Shown here one piece after another: positions 51,441 through 62,824 of a stretch of DNA of 64,000 nucleotides. How positions within the stretch are numbered: the first letter of the stretch is position 1; each line of letters starts with the position of its first letter. The notes beneath the pieces are model-generated. The model made no database searches and had not been told where the DNA came from. It saw only the letters and a list, made by a program, of their open reading frames with translations. The position numbers were made by a program, and so were the translations under genes. This stretch comes from Holothuria scabra (lineage: Eukaryota > Echinodermata > Holothuroidea > Aspidochirotida > Holothuriidae): contig CM074187.1 of assembly GCA_037179385.1 (NCBI GenBank), positions 49,200,879 to 49,264,878 of the forward strand. Direction: 5' to 3'.

Positions 51441-51448
51441 GGTACCCA

Positions 51449-52612
51449 CCAGTTTATTCATAGTTTCAATGCCATTACAAAAATCCCATTCGGCAAAGGT
51501 ATTTATACTTTAAAAAAGGAGGAAGATACTAATTTTTGAATTTGGAATAAGAAAAGAAGATGGCAACCTGTGTCATAGTCTCAGAACCAAGATAAACCAC
51601 ATGATCAACCATATGTTTTGTGATTTTATTTTTTTTAAGGTGACATCATAAATTTGGTGTAGTATGTGTTCATGATGTTATTTGACTTTATGAGAGTGTA
51701 AATTTAGTCCTTCTTTTGCACTTTCACCCATGTTTGCCAAGTGCTGTCAATCTTAAAATTGCTGAAATATCATATTGTAATATGCTTCTTTCCCCAAAAA
51801 AGTATGGTCAATCGTAAGTCCCATTAAAATACGGTGAAGATTCATGGCAGATCATTGTGGGGTTGGCTATTATCCAATTATTTCCAGAAAAAGAGTTCAA
51901 AAGTAACCGCCCTTTTCAAATCCAGTTGGGTTTTTGTATCCTTTTTTATCCAAAATGTGTTTACTTTCAGTGTTTGTACTATGCACCATAGGGTGGAATT
52001 TCACACTGCCCCTGCCTAGAGATTTGTGACTGAAATGAAAACTTTCAACTGGATAGCCATTATTTCAGTCTCATCCTCATCAACTTGCCCCCAACCCCAA
52101 CCTAGGATATACACTTTTCCTTTTTCAAGTTGACCGAGTTCTGTATCATGTCTACAAAGGTCCCCCCAACCCCCCCCCCCCCCTCCAAAAAAAGAAAGGA
52201 ATGAGCATAAACTACTGCACATGGCATATGTACAGTACGCGTGCTGCTTTACCTGTATATAGAAGTTCAGACAATCCTGGACAACAATCATGGGACACTT
52301 TGGCACAAATGTAGCAACATCTTTGGAATAATTTATCCAGTATCGCATCGAAATTTGCTATACAAACCGACCAAATTGCTACACAAATGAAAAATTGTGA
52401 AGCAATTCTTTGTGTGCATGACCCTTGCATTTTCACAAACAATGTGTGAAAGACCTCAAAAATCTTCAAAACTGCTGTGCAAAATTGAATGCTACTGTAA
52501 ATTATTCCTGAACATCTATCAAATGGTAATTAATTTACCTTACATGTATATGTATAAAATTGTTCCTTCATGTTAATTTGTACTTACTATAGAATACCCA
52601 GCCTTGGAATCC
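51449..52612. other. No gene; poly-C tract
   Basis: AT-rich DNA with a C-rich run at about 52164-52183. Open frames overlapping that run code for glycine strings and are artefacts. Confidence 0.45.
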
Positions 52613-52827
52613 TGGATACAGCCTTTTTCTAATTCATCTCTCACATTCATATCTTACGTAACAAAAATGCAATTTTCAATTGGACATTCAAATTCTTTTT
52701 GTGGGGATGTTTTGATATACCATATAAAATATCATTCATGGGAATGTTTTGGTAAAAAGGAGGAAGTTTTGGTAGCAAAAATGCAGGAGTATTTTGGTCT
52801 GGGGATGTTTGGACTGGATACCCTAGG
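52613..52827 (-). mobile_element. Inverted partial copy of the 9-bp-TSD element's left end
   Basis: Read on the minus strand from 52827, this repeats the left end of the element at 52899 through about 200 bases: GGTATCCAGTCCAAACATCC, ACCAAAAT...TTTTTGCTACCAAAA, GAATGTCCAATTGAAAATTG, GTGAGAGAT-AATT-AGAAAAA. A TATCCAG-type end is present at both limits. Copy and element left end lie head to head, about 70 bases apart. Confidence 0.7.
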
Positions 52828-52898
52828 CCTAGGACCTGCATTCTAATTTCCAAGTTAAAATTTGACTCATTTTTTTTTCAGTGAGAATCATTGACAGG

Positions 52899-55800
52899 GT
52901 ATCCAGTTGAAACATCCCCGGACCAAAACGTCCCTGCTTTTTTGCTACCAAAATGTCCCTGTAATATCATATATGGTATACCAAAACGTCCCCCCATAAA
53001 GAATTCGAATGTCCAATTGAAAATTGCAAGTTTTTCACGTAACAAGGAAACGTGAGAGATAATTTAGAAAAAATAATGGAATAGGTGAAAGGATGAATTT
53101 GGGAAACATCTTTTCAAGTGTGATGATTGCTTACATGAATGATATTGTAGGCTAATTGATCTGTTTTTAGAGGTAGCCGGTCATTTCGCCCCCTTGCCAG
53201 TTCGCCCCCAACCAGTTTGCCCCCTAAATACCAATTCGCCCCAAAGACCTACCGGTTCGCCCCGTAATCTTTCTGAAGCAGGTCCCTTTACAATAAGCGA
53301 ATGTTTTACAACAAGCAATGTCCACTTAATAAAGTTTCTCATTTAATTCTCTTTTTCAGATGAGATTGAGTTCATTTTTAAAGATGAAACAAGTTGTTCA
53401 TTTGTACAACTCATAACATTACCGTACACTCGTGCGCAATTGTTGAGTGTTAATTGTGTTGATTATGATTGATAGTAGGGAAGCCGCACAGCCTGTGACG
53501 TCACACCATACTTAGTGCGGATTTCTGTTTGACAACACAATTAGTGTACAAAGATCGTAACTTTTGCTGAGAATAATCATGATGAAATAAACATCAAATT
53601 ATGTAAATATGTACCTGAATCAAAAAATAGAGTCTTATTTTAGCTCCAATTGGATAATCTTTTTCAAAATTCAATCGATTGTGTGAAATATCCATGGATT
53701 TCGGCAGGGTATAAAGGCACTTTAGCGTGCATTGAATCTTGCACAAGCCATATGTGTCCTGCATATCCGTAGCACTATTGCACTTACACTATCGTCTGTT
53801 AGGGTATTGTAAGCCCAACGAAGTTATTTAAAAATATCATCGTTCAAAAGAAGACATTTCAAGCTTAAAAATGATATGAAATTTGATGGGGTATCATTTT
53901 CGGCTCATAATGTTATCTAAAAGGGTAAATTTGATTTATCATAATTTTTTAATCCTAGCTTGCATCATTAAGCATCATACATAAATGAAAAGTGCATTTT
54001 CTTAGCTTTCTAACGATGTATTAATTAGCAGTGTGGGGTATGGAAGTTATATGCCGCTTTCCAAAAGTCCGAGGCAACTGTGCTTGAAGCTGGCCCAAGT
54101 TTGTCGTGAAATTAGGCCAATGCAATTTCAATGGCATTCATATATGCTAGTATACATAATGTCTTCAGTTATTATTATCTGAAAATAATATTTAATCATC
54201 TGGAATGCCTTTTTTTTAGTCTTCTAATGAAAAAACGAAATTTTACTCAGTATTCGTAAGTATAGGCTAGGCCTAATGGCCTAGTGGTGTACTTGTGTAT
54301 ACTACATTGCTGTTATTGTGAAGCCTAAGCTGTACTTTCGCTATGCATTTCTAATATAGTAATGTGATTTCACATATGGCTTATGTTGATAATTATTGAT
54401 CATTATTAATTAATAATGAATAATTTGTATGTTTTTATCATTTTTTTACAAATTTAACTGAACTGACATGAAAATAGGCCTAGGTGAAATAAGCTTTTGA
54501 AACTTGTTAAAGAAGTATGTTTGTTATTATAATGAACATTGGCCTATTATAATAATTGATTATGAATTCCGGGGTCAATGCACTTTTGTGCCCATTGTCC
54601 AATTTTTGATGAATTGCCAATTTTAAATACCCATAAAATTATAGGCAATAATTTTTTACCTTTTGATATTGTTTGAGGTAATAGCCAATAGTGGTCTCTT
54701 AAATCATAAGGACTTTCAAACTCATCAGAAGTTGTACTTCTGATTTATTTAAGTTCAAAATTGCTAATTTTCACCGTGTCAACCACAACACAGTTTTGGA
54801 CACAGGTTAAAAAGGGGGATTTTAGTGATTTTGTGACAAATATAGCTCATCAGCACAAATACAAGATGTGGTCATTTTTGATTTAGGATTAGAGTTTTCC
54901 CTATATTTTTAAAAAAGCTCATCAAACTTGCAAAGCTATTTTGTTATACGGAATTATGGTCCCTCAAAAATCGTAAAATAAGGGATCGGGCCCTTTTCTA
55001 GCTAAATTGAACGTCTTTGGGCCCACTTTGTCGGACCATAACTTGAGATAGCAAGGTCCGATTACCTTCATTTTTTTTTGCTGAGTTTCTTTTAGTGAGC
55101 TCTTGTCATTGACATACCTTTTAGAACTCTACAGGAAACTTCATTTTTAACATTGTCTTCCCTACTGATGTATGCTCTCTATCTGCGTTATCGTTGCTAC
55201 ATCGTTCGTTTGCTACATCGTTCGTTTGCTTCATTGTGTAAACGTTCCCACATCATATTTTGTGGTTGTTTTGTTTAGTTCTATTTAAAATTTCCAATAA
55301 ATGGCACAAAAACTAAAAATGATTGAAAAAAGATGCCTAACTTGCCTGTGAAACTAAATTCTGGACCGTGCAAGAGAATACCAGGTCAACTTAACATGTG
55401 ACTGGTTGGTGCGTCACCCATCCTTACTTGACTTGGTTTTTGTCACATACTGGCCAACTGTCGTAACTTTTTTAAAATTTCTGTTATGACAACTACAAAA
55501 AAACTGCATTTAAAGGTCAGTTTATTCGATGTCATACTCATAAGTATTTGGGGGCAAAACGACCTCCTCGTTGGGGGCGAAACGACTTCCACTACAGGGC
55601 GAACTGGCAAGGGGACGAAACGACCGGGGCGAACTGGTTGGGGGCGAACTGGCAAGGGGGCAAAACGAGCGGTAACCATTTTTAGAAACCCAGAATCGAG
55701 ATGAGTCTATTCTTATTGGATGTCTACATGTGTGGCATAGGGAAAATTAGTAAAGGTTGAATAATTGACATACCTATTGACAAGATTTCTATTCCCTTAT

Positions 55801-56154
55801 TAACTGAGAAAATACAAAAAAAGAACAATTATATACATACATATAAAATCAATTTATTTAAATCAAATAGGCTACACACAAAACGGGCAGGTCTAGGCTA
55901 AGCAACCTTTGCTTTCAATGTTATGATTGAACATGTCACAATGCATAATGTAGGCCCTAGGCTAGGTTCAAGTTTTTACTGAATTTACAAACAACTTGAA
56001 TGTTTCAACGAAACTAAACCACTGAGTTCATTTTACAATATTCAATGGGGATGTTTTGACTGGGAAGATGTTTTGAAACTGGGACTTTTTGACCAATGAC
56101 TGGGACGTTTTAGTGCTGGGACGTTTTGGTCTGGGGATGTTTCCACTGGTAAGC
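52899..56154. mobile_element. Outer 3.3-kb DNA transposon with iterated ends (9-bp TSD ATTGACAGG)
   Basis: Left end ...CCAGTTGAAACATCCCC, GGACCAAAACGTCCC; right end, inverted, CCAGTGGAAACATCCCC, AGACCAAAACGTCCC. The right terminal zone (56043-56140) iterates the word GGGACGTTTT about five times. ATTGACAGG occurs on both flanks (52890-52898 and 56155-56163). A 9-bp duplication is typical of Mutator-like elements; class assignment is inference. Most of its interior is the nested element at 53173-55678. No transposase frame. Confidence 0.78.
53173..55678. mobile_element. Inner 2.5-kb DNA transposon with iterated GTTCGCCCC ends (9-bp TSD)
   Basis: The ends are about 90-125 bp long and built of repeats of (C)AGTTCGCCCCC and TTGCC. 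The left CGCCCCCTTGCCAGTTCGCC and CCCCAACCAGTTTGCCCC words are mirrored at the right in reverse complement. The flanks TTTTTAGAG (53164-53172) and TTTTTAGAA (55679-55687) are a 9-bp duplication with one mismatch. The right end produces Arg/Pro- and Gly/Lys-rich chance frames. No transposase frame. A CRE-like TGACGTCA lies near 53496. Confidence 0.78.
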
Positions 56155-56163
56155 ATTGACAGG

Positions 56164-57278
56164 AAGGAAAGCTTTAAAAGGGCCAATATATTCCTGTGCT
56201 TGTTGGTCCTATTTGAACACTTGATAGGCCTAACGTTAGGGAATTACCTAGGCCTAACTTAGGCCTATGTGAAATACTGTAGCCTGTAGCCTAGGCCTAG
56301 CCTAGGCTTTTGGAGTATGCTTTCGCCGTTATTCTGGTATGGTATTCCTACACTGGTAATTCAGTCGAATTGTAATGGTACTTGTAGCACGTAACGTTAC
56401 ACTTGTTTACCTAACTGATACTGATAGCCTGAGTGTGCCCAGCACAGTATTACAAACGGAAAGTTCGTTGGTGGCTGACTCTCCTTTCCTCTAATATAAT
56501 CCAATAATTTTCCTTCAAAGGTAGCTTATTCGCGGTGTTGGTCAACGATATATACGACGACACCCCAGAGCTTGTCACATTAGCAGCTTATCCAAGGACA
56601 CAAAGAACTTAAATTCACTGGTCAACCGCCATATTTTGAAGTCCCTAACATAGCCTACATAGCTGCCTAGCGCCTATAAGAGTTTGTAATTATTGTACGG
56701 ATTTCATGGGATATGTACGTATATGCTTGCGTGTAAAGCAAATGTCATGTACCTGTATTGTTCATATTCCAACGTACGTACGTACGTGCATATCATATCC
56801 CTACACTTTTACAACTGCAATCTGGGCAACCAATTGACTGTTTCTTATTGGTTACTAAATATGCATATTCATTTTGTATTTTGACCTTTGGTATCCCATG
56901 AGCTTTTTATGCGGCTGTGTGCTTTTTTTTTAATGTAGGGGTGGGAGAGGGGCTGAAAGGGGGGCTCCTGAGGGAAGCAAAGGGTTGCGTGATGAAGCAA
57001 GCAAAAATGACATCATCTATAGAAACGTGGCATCATCGGTTGGCGCTTACCGTATTGAGAAAAATTGGCTGAAAATAAAATACCGCTTGGATTGCAGGAT
57101 GTTACCGTCTGTCTCTTTCATACAACTAATATCCATACTTTCAAGGGGTGTATGTGAAGCTTTTGCCAACTGTTTTTACCTTCAAATTTCATTGGTACAC
57201 GCGGGTGGCAAGGCATTTGACTGCGGCTTCCATGATCCCTCCCCGTCCCCATCTGGTTAAGCCACTGTGCGTGAAAAG
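56164..57278. other. No gene recognised; AGGCCT-rich stretch
   Basis: 56225-56310 is dense in TAGGCCTA/CTAGGC words and CGTTA, and 56770-56790 has a CGTACGTACGTACG palindrome. It could be near a promoter but shows no clear core element. A 91-codon frame at 56985 has no family support. Confidence 0.4.
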
Positions 57279-57582
57279 TTAAAGGCATATTTTCATCTTC
57301 CCAAACAGTTCCAATTCTCCCAACCTACTTACTTCTAGCCCCTCCCACATTTATCTAAAACTCATCTTTATCCAGACAAATCCTAGTTTATTGCTTCATG
57401 GCTTGTCCCAGTGGCCTTACAAGTCCATAATGTGTAATCAAGACACTCTCAGTGCACATGCTGTGTAATTTAGCTATGATGCATTGTTTGAATGTGATGC
57501 CAATCAAAGAGCTGTACCAATTGAGAGTTTTGATATATGCATACTGAAACTATAGTTTAGGGTGACGAATGTCTGCCTTTAA
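57279..57582 (+). mobile_element. MITE family 1, copy d
   Basis: TTAAAGGCATATTTTCATC to ATGTCTGCCTTTAA. The interior has CAAACAGTTCCAATTCTCCC and TTTATTGCTTCATGGC. It is closest to copy e and inverted relative to it. Confidence 0.78.
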
Positions 57583-57844
57583 GACCTGAAAAATGTAGGC
57601 CAGAGTCGGTGCACACGTGCACACATCACACACCGTTGTATGATCAGCCTCACAGCTGGCCCTGACTAACAAGAGCATATGACCTACTGAATGTCTCCGG
57701 CCGAAATAGGCCGAAGAAATACGTTTAAAGCTAAACAGCCAACCTGGCCAACATGAAGGGTTGATAACACTTCCGGAAGAGCATATTAGCTAATAATTAG
57801 CTACAGTCCTGGAGTTATAATCGCATGAGTAATTAATCTGAGTT

Positions 57845-58141
57845 CGCCTTTCGTCACCCCAAACTACAGTTTCAGTATACATATATCAAAACTCTCAATT
57901 GGTACAGCTCTCTGATTGGCATCACATTCAAACAATGCACCATAGCTTAATTACACAGCATGGGCACTGGGAGTGTCTTGATTACACATTATGGACTTGT
58001 ATGACCACTGGGACAAGCCATGAAGCAATAAACTAAGATTGTGTCTGGATAAAGATGAATTTTAGATAAATGTGGGAGGGGCTAGAAGTAAGTAGGTTGG
58101 GAGAACTGGAACTGTTTGGGATGATGAAAATATGCCTTTAA
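57845..58141 (-). mobile_element. MITE family 1, copy e
   Basis: CGCCTTTCGTCACCCCAAAC to ATGCCTTTAA. It shares with copy d, in reverse orientation, the segment GCCATGAAGCAATAAACTA and ACATTATGGACTTGT, absent from copies a-c. The left TTAA is lost. Confidence 0.75.
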
Positions 58142-59134
58142 TTAAAGACTAATGGAACTTTCTATGATAGAAATTTGGGGAAAAATAACTTTTGTATCAA
58201 TTTCAGTTTACATTATTAAATTCAGTTGGTAAGTCAATATTCGTATAACCCAGAACATTTAATAGAAAGCACCTCATTGCTTGACAAAGATCCCAGGGTC
58301 CGGATCATGGAATAGCCAAACTGAAGGGGACACGTATCATTTCTTCTTGTCTCTTGAGGCACGTGAAAAAATTTCTGTGCTCAAATTGTGATATATTGCT
58401 CCCGCTCCTCTTTTTTCCTGTGAGCTTTCTGAACCATTAAACCAATCGGGTTTCTTTCCCAGACCTAAACAGGGGCCCTAGCTGACGCCATATCCCCTGC
58501 ATGAACCCCACGCGGTTAAACTCGCGCTTTGCAATTGTGGTGGACCTTCGGCACACATCGATCGACCCTTACCGCATGGAAGTACTACATCCGAGGTAGT
58601 ACTTCCATGCTCACAGCAAGTTCCTGGATCGCCCTTGCCAACAGGGGACGGTCCAGTGCCCACAGAATTGAGTTTGCGCAAACGAGATGGACCACCAAGT
58701 TAAAATAATGGAAGGAAAGCAGAAAAACAAAAATAGGGAGTGATGGAAAGTCGGTGGTGGTGGGGTATCGGCATAAGAGAGGGTTATTATTGGGAAATAA
58801 TGGTTTAATAAAAACGTAAACGTCTACTGTTCTTCGTTATACACTATATTTGCAATGCTTTAGAAGTCCCGCTTATTAGAGTGATACAAATCCCTGACGA
58901 CAACGCCACTGTTGCCCGGTGGATGAGAGGTAAGTCATTTACACAGAGCCAAGGGCGTATCTACAACTGAATTGTAGGAATAGGACGGTCCATTGTAGGC
59001 CTATGCTAGACACTAATGAGGTGGTATCTATCCATTGGTTAGCGAGTCTGTAGGGTGACAAGAATCTTGTCATTTTCCTCCGTGACGCTTTCTCTTTTAG
59101 TTCTTCATAGAAGGAGGCTCAGTAATTAGTTGCA
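58142..59134. other. No gene; short perfect hairpin
   Basis: Includes a 15-bp perfect stem (58574-58610) in a locally GC-richer stretch (58450-58700). No known RNA gene was recognised on either strand. Confidence 0.4.
58574..58610. repeat. Perfect 15-bp hairpin, 7-base loop
   Basis: GCATGGAAGTACTAC (58574-58588) and GTAGTACTTCCATGC (58596-58610) pair fully around ATCCGAG. Confidence 0.95.
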
Positions 59135-59142
59135 GTTTCTGC

Positions 59143-59304
59143 CAGTGCTGTAGTCGAGTCCGGAGAGCCCGAGTCACAAGTCCAGCAATTTTTAACTTTC
59201 AAGGACTCGAGTCCGGATATGGACTCGAGTCCTTGTACTTTCTCTCTGGCCGAGTCCATCAAATAGTGAAAACACGATTCCGAGTCCGGACTCGACTACA
59301 CTTG
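59143..59304. mobile_element. hAT-type MITE, 162 bp (8-bp TSD GTTTCTGC/T)
   Basis: The ends CAGTGCTGTAGTCGAGTCCG and CGGACTCGACTACACTTG form an imperfect inverted pair, and the middle repeats GACTCGAGTCCGGA-type palindromes. Flanks GTTTCTGC (59135-59142) and GTTTCTGT (59305-59312) differ by one base. Confidence 0.82.
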
Positions 59305-59786
59305 GTTTCTGTCTGAAACAGTTGTACTTGACATTTTCGAGGGGCCGGGGAATTGCATGGGGAAAGCCTTTACTATCCGAGGAAATTGTTTTTTTGCGAA
59401 ATATGGTGTGGTGAATATTTTTCATCAGTTCGCGGGGAGTATATTCTATGAATGTTACGTTTAAGAATCGGGTAAACCATCACCAGAAATTTGCTCTTCA
59501 TAGCTGCAGGCTATGGTACTACCATATTTTCAAAACGATTACCTTTACATTACGAGGAATATATAGTAATGTGGAAGAAAAAAAAGAAGAAAATGGTCAC
59601 CTTCTTTTCCCCTCCTATTCGAAAGCTGAATTTTAATATAAACTTAAACCTTGTTAAAAGACTTAGGTTAGCAGAGCTGAGGTGTGTTTTTGAGTAATTA
59701 GAAGGTTTGTGACTTCTTGTTCAAAACACCAAATCAAGCGATCCAAACTTACGCCAATTACAAACTTTTTCGCTCCTTCCGCTCTT

Positions 59787-59860
59787 ACGGTCTCACTGGT
59801 GTACTCTGGTGTACTCAGATTCACTGGTGTACTCAGTCTTATTACTGGTGTACTCAGCAT
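59787..59860. repeat. Short tandem repeat of CTGGTGTACTCAG
   Basis: Four to five copies separated by 0-12 bases (CTGGTGTACTCTGGTGTACTC then TCACTGGTGTACTCAG and variants). Confidence 0.85.
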
Positions 59861-61495
59861 GACCGTGCGGTACTCTTTCTCTCGGGTGGGCGTTGACTCT
59901 TTGCCTGACTCCAGATGCCAGCCCAGGGTCACTAAAATCTTCGCCCGATTGGGGAACAAAGTCTGCCCGATTTAGCAAGGTTTTGTCCAACTGGGGGCTG
60001 CAGCCCCGTCCCGCCGTTCCGTACGACCATGGGACTCAGTTTCACTATGCTCAGTTGCACTGGCGTTAGGGAGGTACTGGGATGCAGTTGATCAGAAATT
60101 TTTAAGGTCAAAGTTCAGCCCCTTTCTCACCGGAATTTTTCATCGAGCAGGCCCATTTGCAACTAGCTCAAGACTATGAAAAATGTCATTAAAAATTAAT
60201 TAAACTTTGTGTTTAGTTAATAAACCTTTGCAAAGAAAAAGTTCGAAACTTACGATCAACTGTGGCTCGGACTTGGGGTACGAAGAACAGTTCATCAGAA
60301 CAAAAAGAAACATTATTTTTTACGAATTCTTATCTAAAATTGGAAACGATAGTCCTTATAAACACAAGTTACTACAATAATTTTTCGAATTTGGGGAGGG
60401 AATGGGGGACATTTCACCTCCACTTTTTTGAGTGGAGGGAAGCTAAAACACACGTCCCCCTCCCCTTTTTGTGACATGAAACTTAAAAGTGAGGTAAGCA
60501 AAACTACATGAAGACATAGACATGCTCAGAAATTATTTCAAATGGCTCTTTATCAGTTACAAGCCAATGATTTCTGTACCAAGTCTTTCTGTAATTTCAA
60601 AAATTTTTGCGAGCTGCGCGCTCATTCATCTTCAGTTCTGTCTAGCTATGACTCCCGCCATTTCAAACGTATAGGATGAATTCAACGTTGGAGTCTCCAC
60701 AAATATTGTAGTTGTGATTCTAGGAAACATGAAAATGCAACGCGAGAACTACGGTTCTTACATCTTTTTCCTATAAGTCGGAAGATTTTTTCCTTAGCCT
60801 TTCCATAGTGGCATTATTGTAAGGAAAAAACGGAGAATTTTTTTTTTCAATTTTGCCTCGGAGCCTTAGCAGCTTGATGGGTTAGATGAAGAGTGTACCC
60901 TCCGACGAGGACAATGCAGTCACCCCATCACATTTCTCGGTTTGTTTTCAAGTAAGGCAGATTCGTTACAAAAATGGGAATCTTTTCCAATTTTTCTAAA
61001 TAAAAACGAAAAAACAAACTCTATTCGCTAGGCAAACCCTATTTTTCGTGGGCTTTATATTTTGAGTTATGCATAATTTCGACAGCTCATTGCATCTGTC
61101 GGCGCTTACGATTAGCTGTCTCCAAGTCAGGTTGTTTGGCTCCCATGTCTGCAAATGTCGACAAAATCCAAGCAGCCCTCCTGGCGGAAATTATACGCAG
61201 TTTTCCTTTGGCCAATGAAGTATACCCCAATGTTCACAGTATATACCCCAACATTTGACACAATGTTCCTCACCAGAATAGGACAAAGTTAAAGGACAGA
61301 TGCCCTTTCAAAATCAAATCGACGCCCCTTGTGTGATCCTTTAGAAATACTTTTTGGAATCGATTGGAATTTCTGTTCTCTATTTGTTACTTTGAGGAAG
61401 ATTGATAAGGCAAATGCAACGTCACATTTCGTATAAAAGGCTAAGGGTCTCTATGCTGAGTTCATGGTACTGGAAGGGGCTTATCCACCTTTGTA

Positions 61496-61525
61496 CCTTT
61501 TGGCTTTGGAATCAAAGCCAAAAGG
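61496..61525. repeat. Perfect 13-bp hairpin, GAAT loop
   Basis: CCTTTTGGCTTTG and CAAAGCCAAAAGG flank GAAT. It resembles in style the 3' hairpins of the HINE-like elements but has no adjacent tandem core. Confidence 0.95.
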
Positions 61526-62534
61526 CGCAACGTACCGTCACATAATACAACATGCTGGGTGATCGTTCTGATTACATATTAATTATGGCTTGCATGTAAT
61601 TCCAGTTCAGGGCATGAACAACGCAATAGGGTTTGTTTCTTCACAAGGAGGTCAAGATAGTTTTCAGGGTTAGGGATGATTAAGTTAGGAAAATTTAAAT
61701 TGCTAGGACGAAAAAGGATTTTTTTTTCACAAAACCAAAATTTTCCAACTTTCCCAACACAAACAAAACATTTTTCAACTTTGTTCAGCAAAACCAATTT
61801 TTCGACGCCTTTTGGCGTACCGACGCTTTTGGCGGGGGCGTCGGGTTGCTGGATACCTAACGGAAGCTCGTCGAACATTTGCTTACACTATCCATGCACC
61901 GAGTCTGTTTCGCAGGTTTCATCATGTCAAATAGATTTCCTACAAATATTGGGACTCTTCCTCAATAGTCGCAATCGAAGTTGTAGCCTACCACCTATAA
62001 ACAACTTGAAGCTGAGCTAAAGCAATGGGAAGCTACCGTGCATTATCAATGGGTTTTCCTGTATTAGGCTTAATCCCTGATCATGTTTAACATGACTATG
62101 GCCTACATGAATTTTAAAATAAATTTATTCACACCTCGAATTTATTAAAACTTACGTGTTACTCAGCATGAAATATGATTCTTTCAAAAGTAGAAATATT
62201 ATGGTAAAGTTTCCACTTAATTTGACGGAGAACTTGATATGCTCTCCATGTAATTCATAATCCCATAGTATGTAACCAATATTACATTGAACCACAAGTC
62301 TGCCTTATAGAAGTCAGTGGTGGAACAGGGTTTTCAAAAGTGGGAAGGTGTCAAATGGAGGGTAAAGGAAAGAGGACCCAGCTCGAATTTGTCTATTGGT
62401 GTCTAGTGGCGGCCTTAGGACCCACAGGGGACGAATCCCCGGACACTGGAGTTGTAAGATACCAGGCTCTGGATTAAAATCATTATATTTACAGTACTGT
62501 ACATTTTGCTTTTGTGATTGGATTCAGGACGTAC

Positions 62535-62816
62535 CATGGGCGTCCGCAGGTAAGGGCTAGGGGGGCACCCCCCCCCCCCCGAGAATCAAAAATTCGAAAA
62601 AAACGTATAAAAATCAAAGCAAAAACCCGAACAAAACGTGTATTCCAAGTTTCTATGCGAAAAATAGGCTTTAGAAGTGCCATTTCCGGCAATCTGGGAG
62701 GCATTTTGGGCTGAAATGTTCGCACGCTTTATGTCAATTCATGGTGACTCGGAGGTTTTGCCCTCCCCCTAGAAATTTTGCGCCCCCCCCCTGACTTTTT
62801 TCTGCGGACGCCCATG
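62535..62816. mobile_element. hAT-type MITE, 282 bp (8-bp TSD GGACGTAC)
   Basis: The ends CATGGGCGTCCGCAG and CTGCGGACGCCCATG are perfect inverses. GGACGTAC is duplicated exactly at 62527-62534 and 62817-62824. Poly-C/G runs near both ends (about 62568-62580 and 62782-62790) extend the complementarity. Short frames across it are chance. Confidence 0.92.
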
Positions 62817-62824
62817 GGACGTAC

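Larger units (their letters stand above)
59305..62526. other. No gene; short tandem ACTGGTGTACTCAG and a hairpin
   Basis: 59787-59860 has four or five copies of CTGGTGTACTC at irregular spacing. A perfect 13-bp hairpin lies at 61496-61525. Other open frames, including a 114-codon one at 61676 that overlaps an opposite frame, have no family support. Confidence 0.4.

Noticed and set aside
55443..55704. Overlapping frames rich in RP/LPVRP (minus) and TGKGTKR (plus)
   Set aside because: Both are translations of the iterated GTTCGCCCC end of a DNA transposon.
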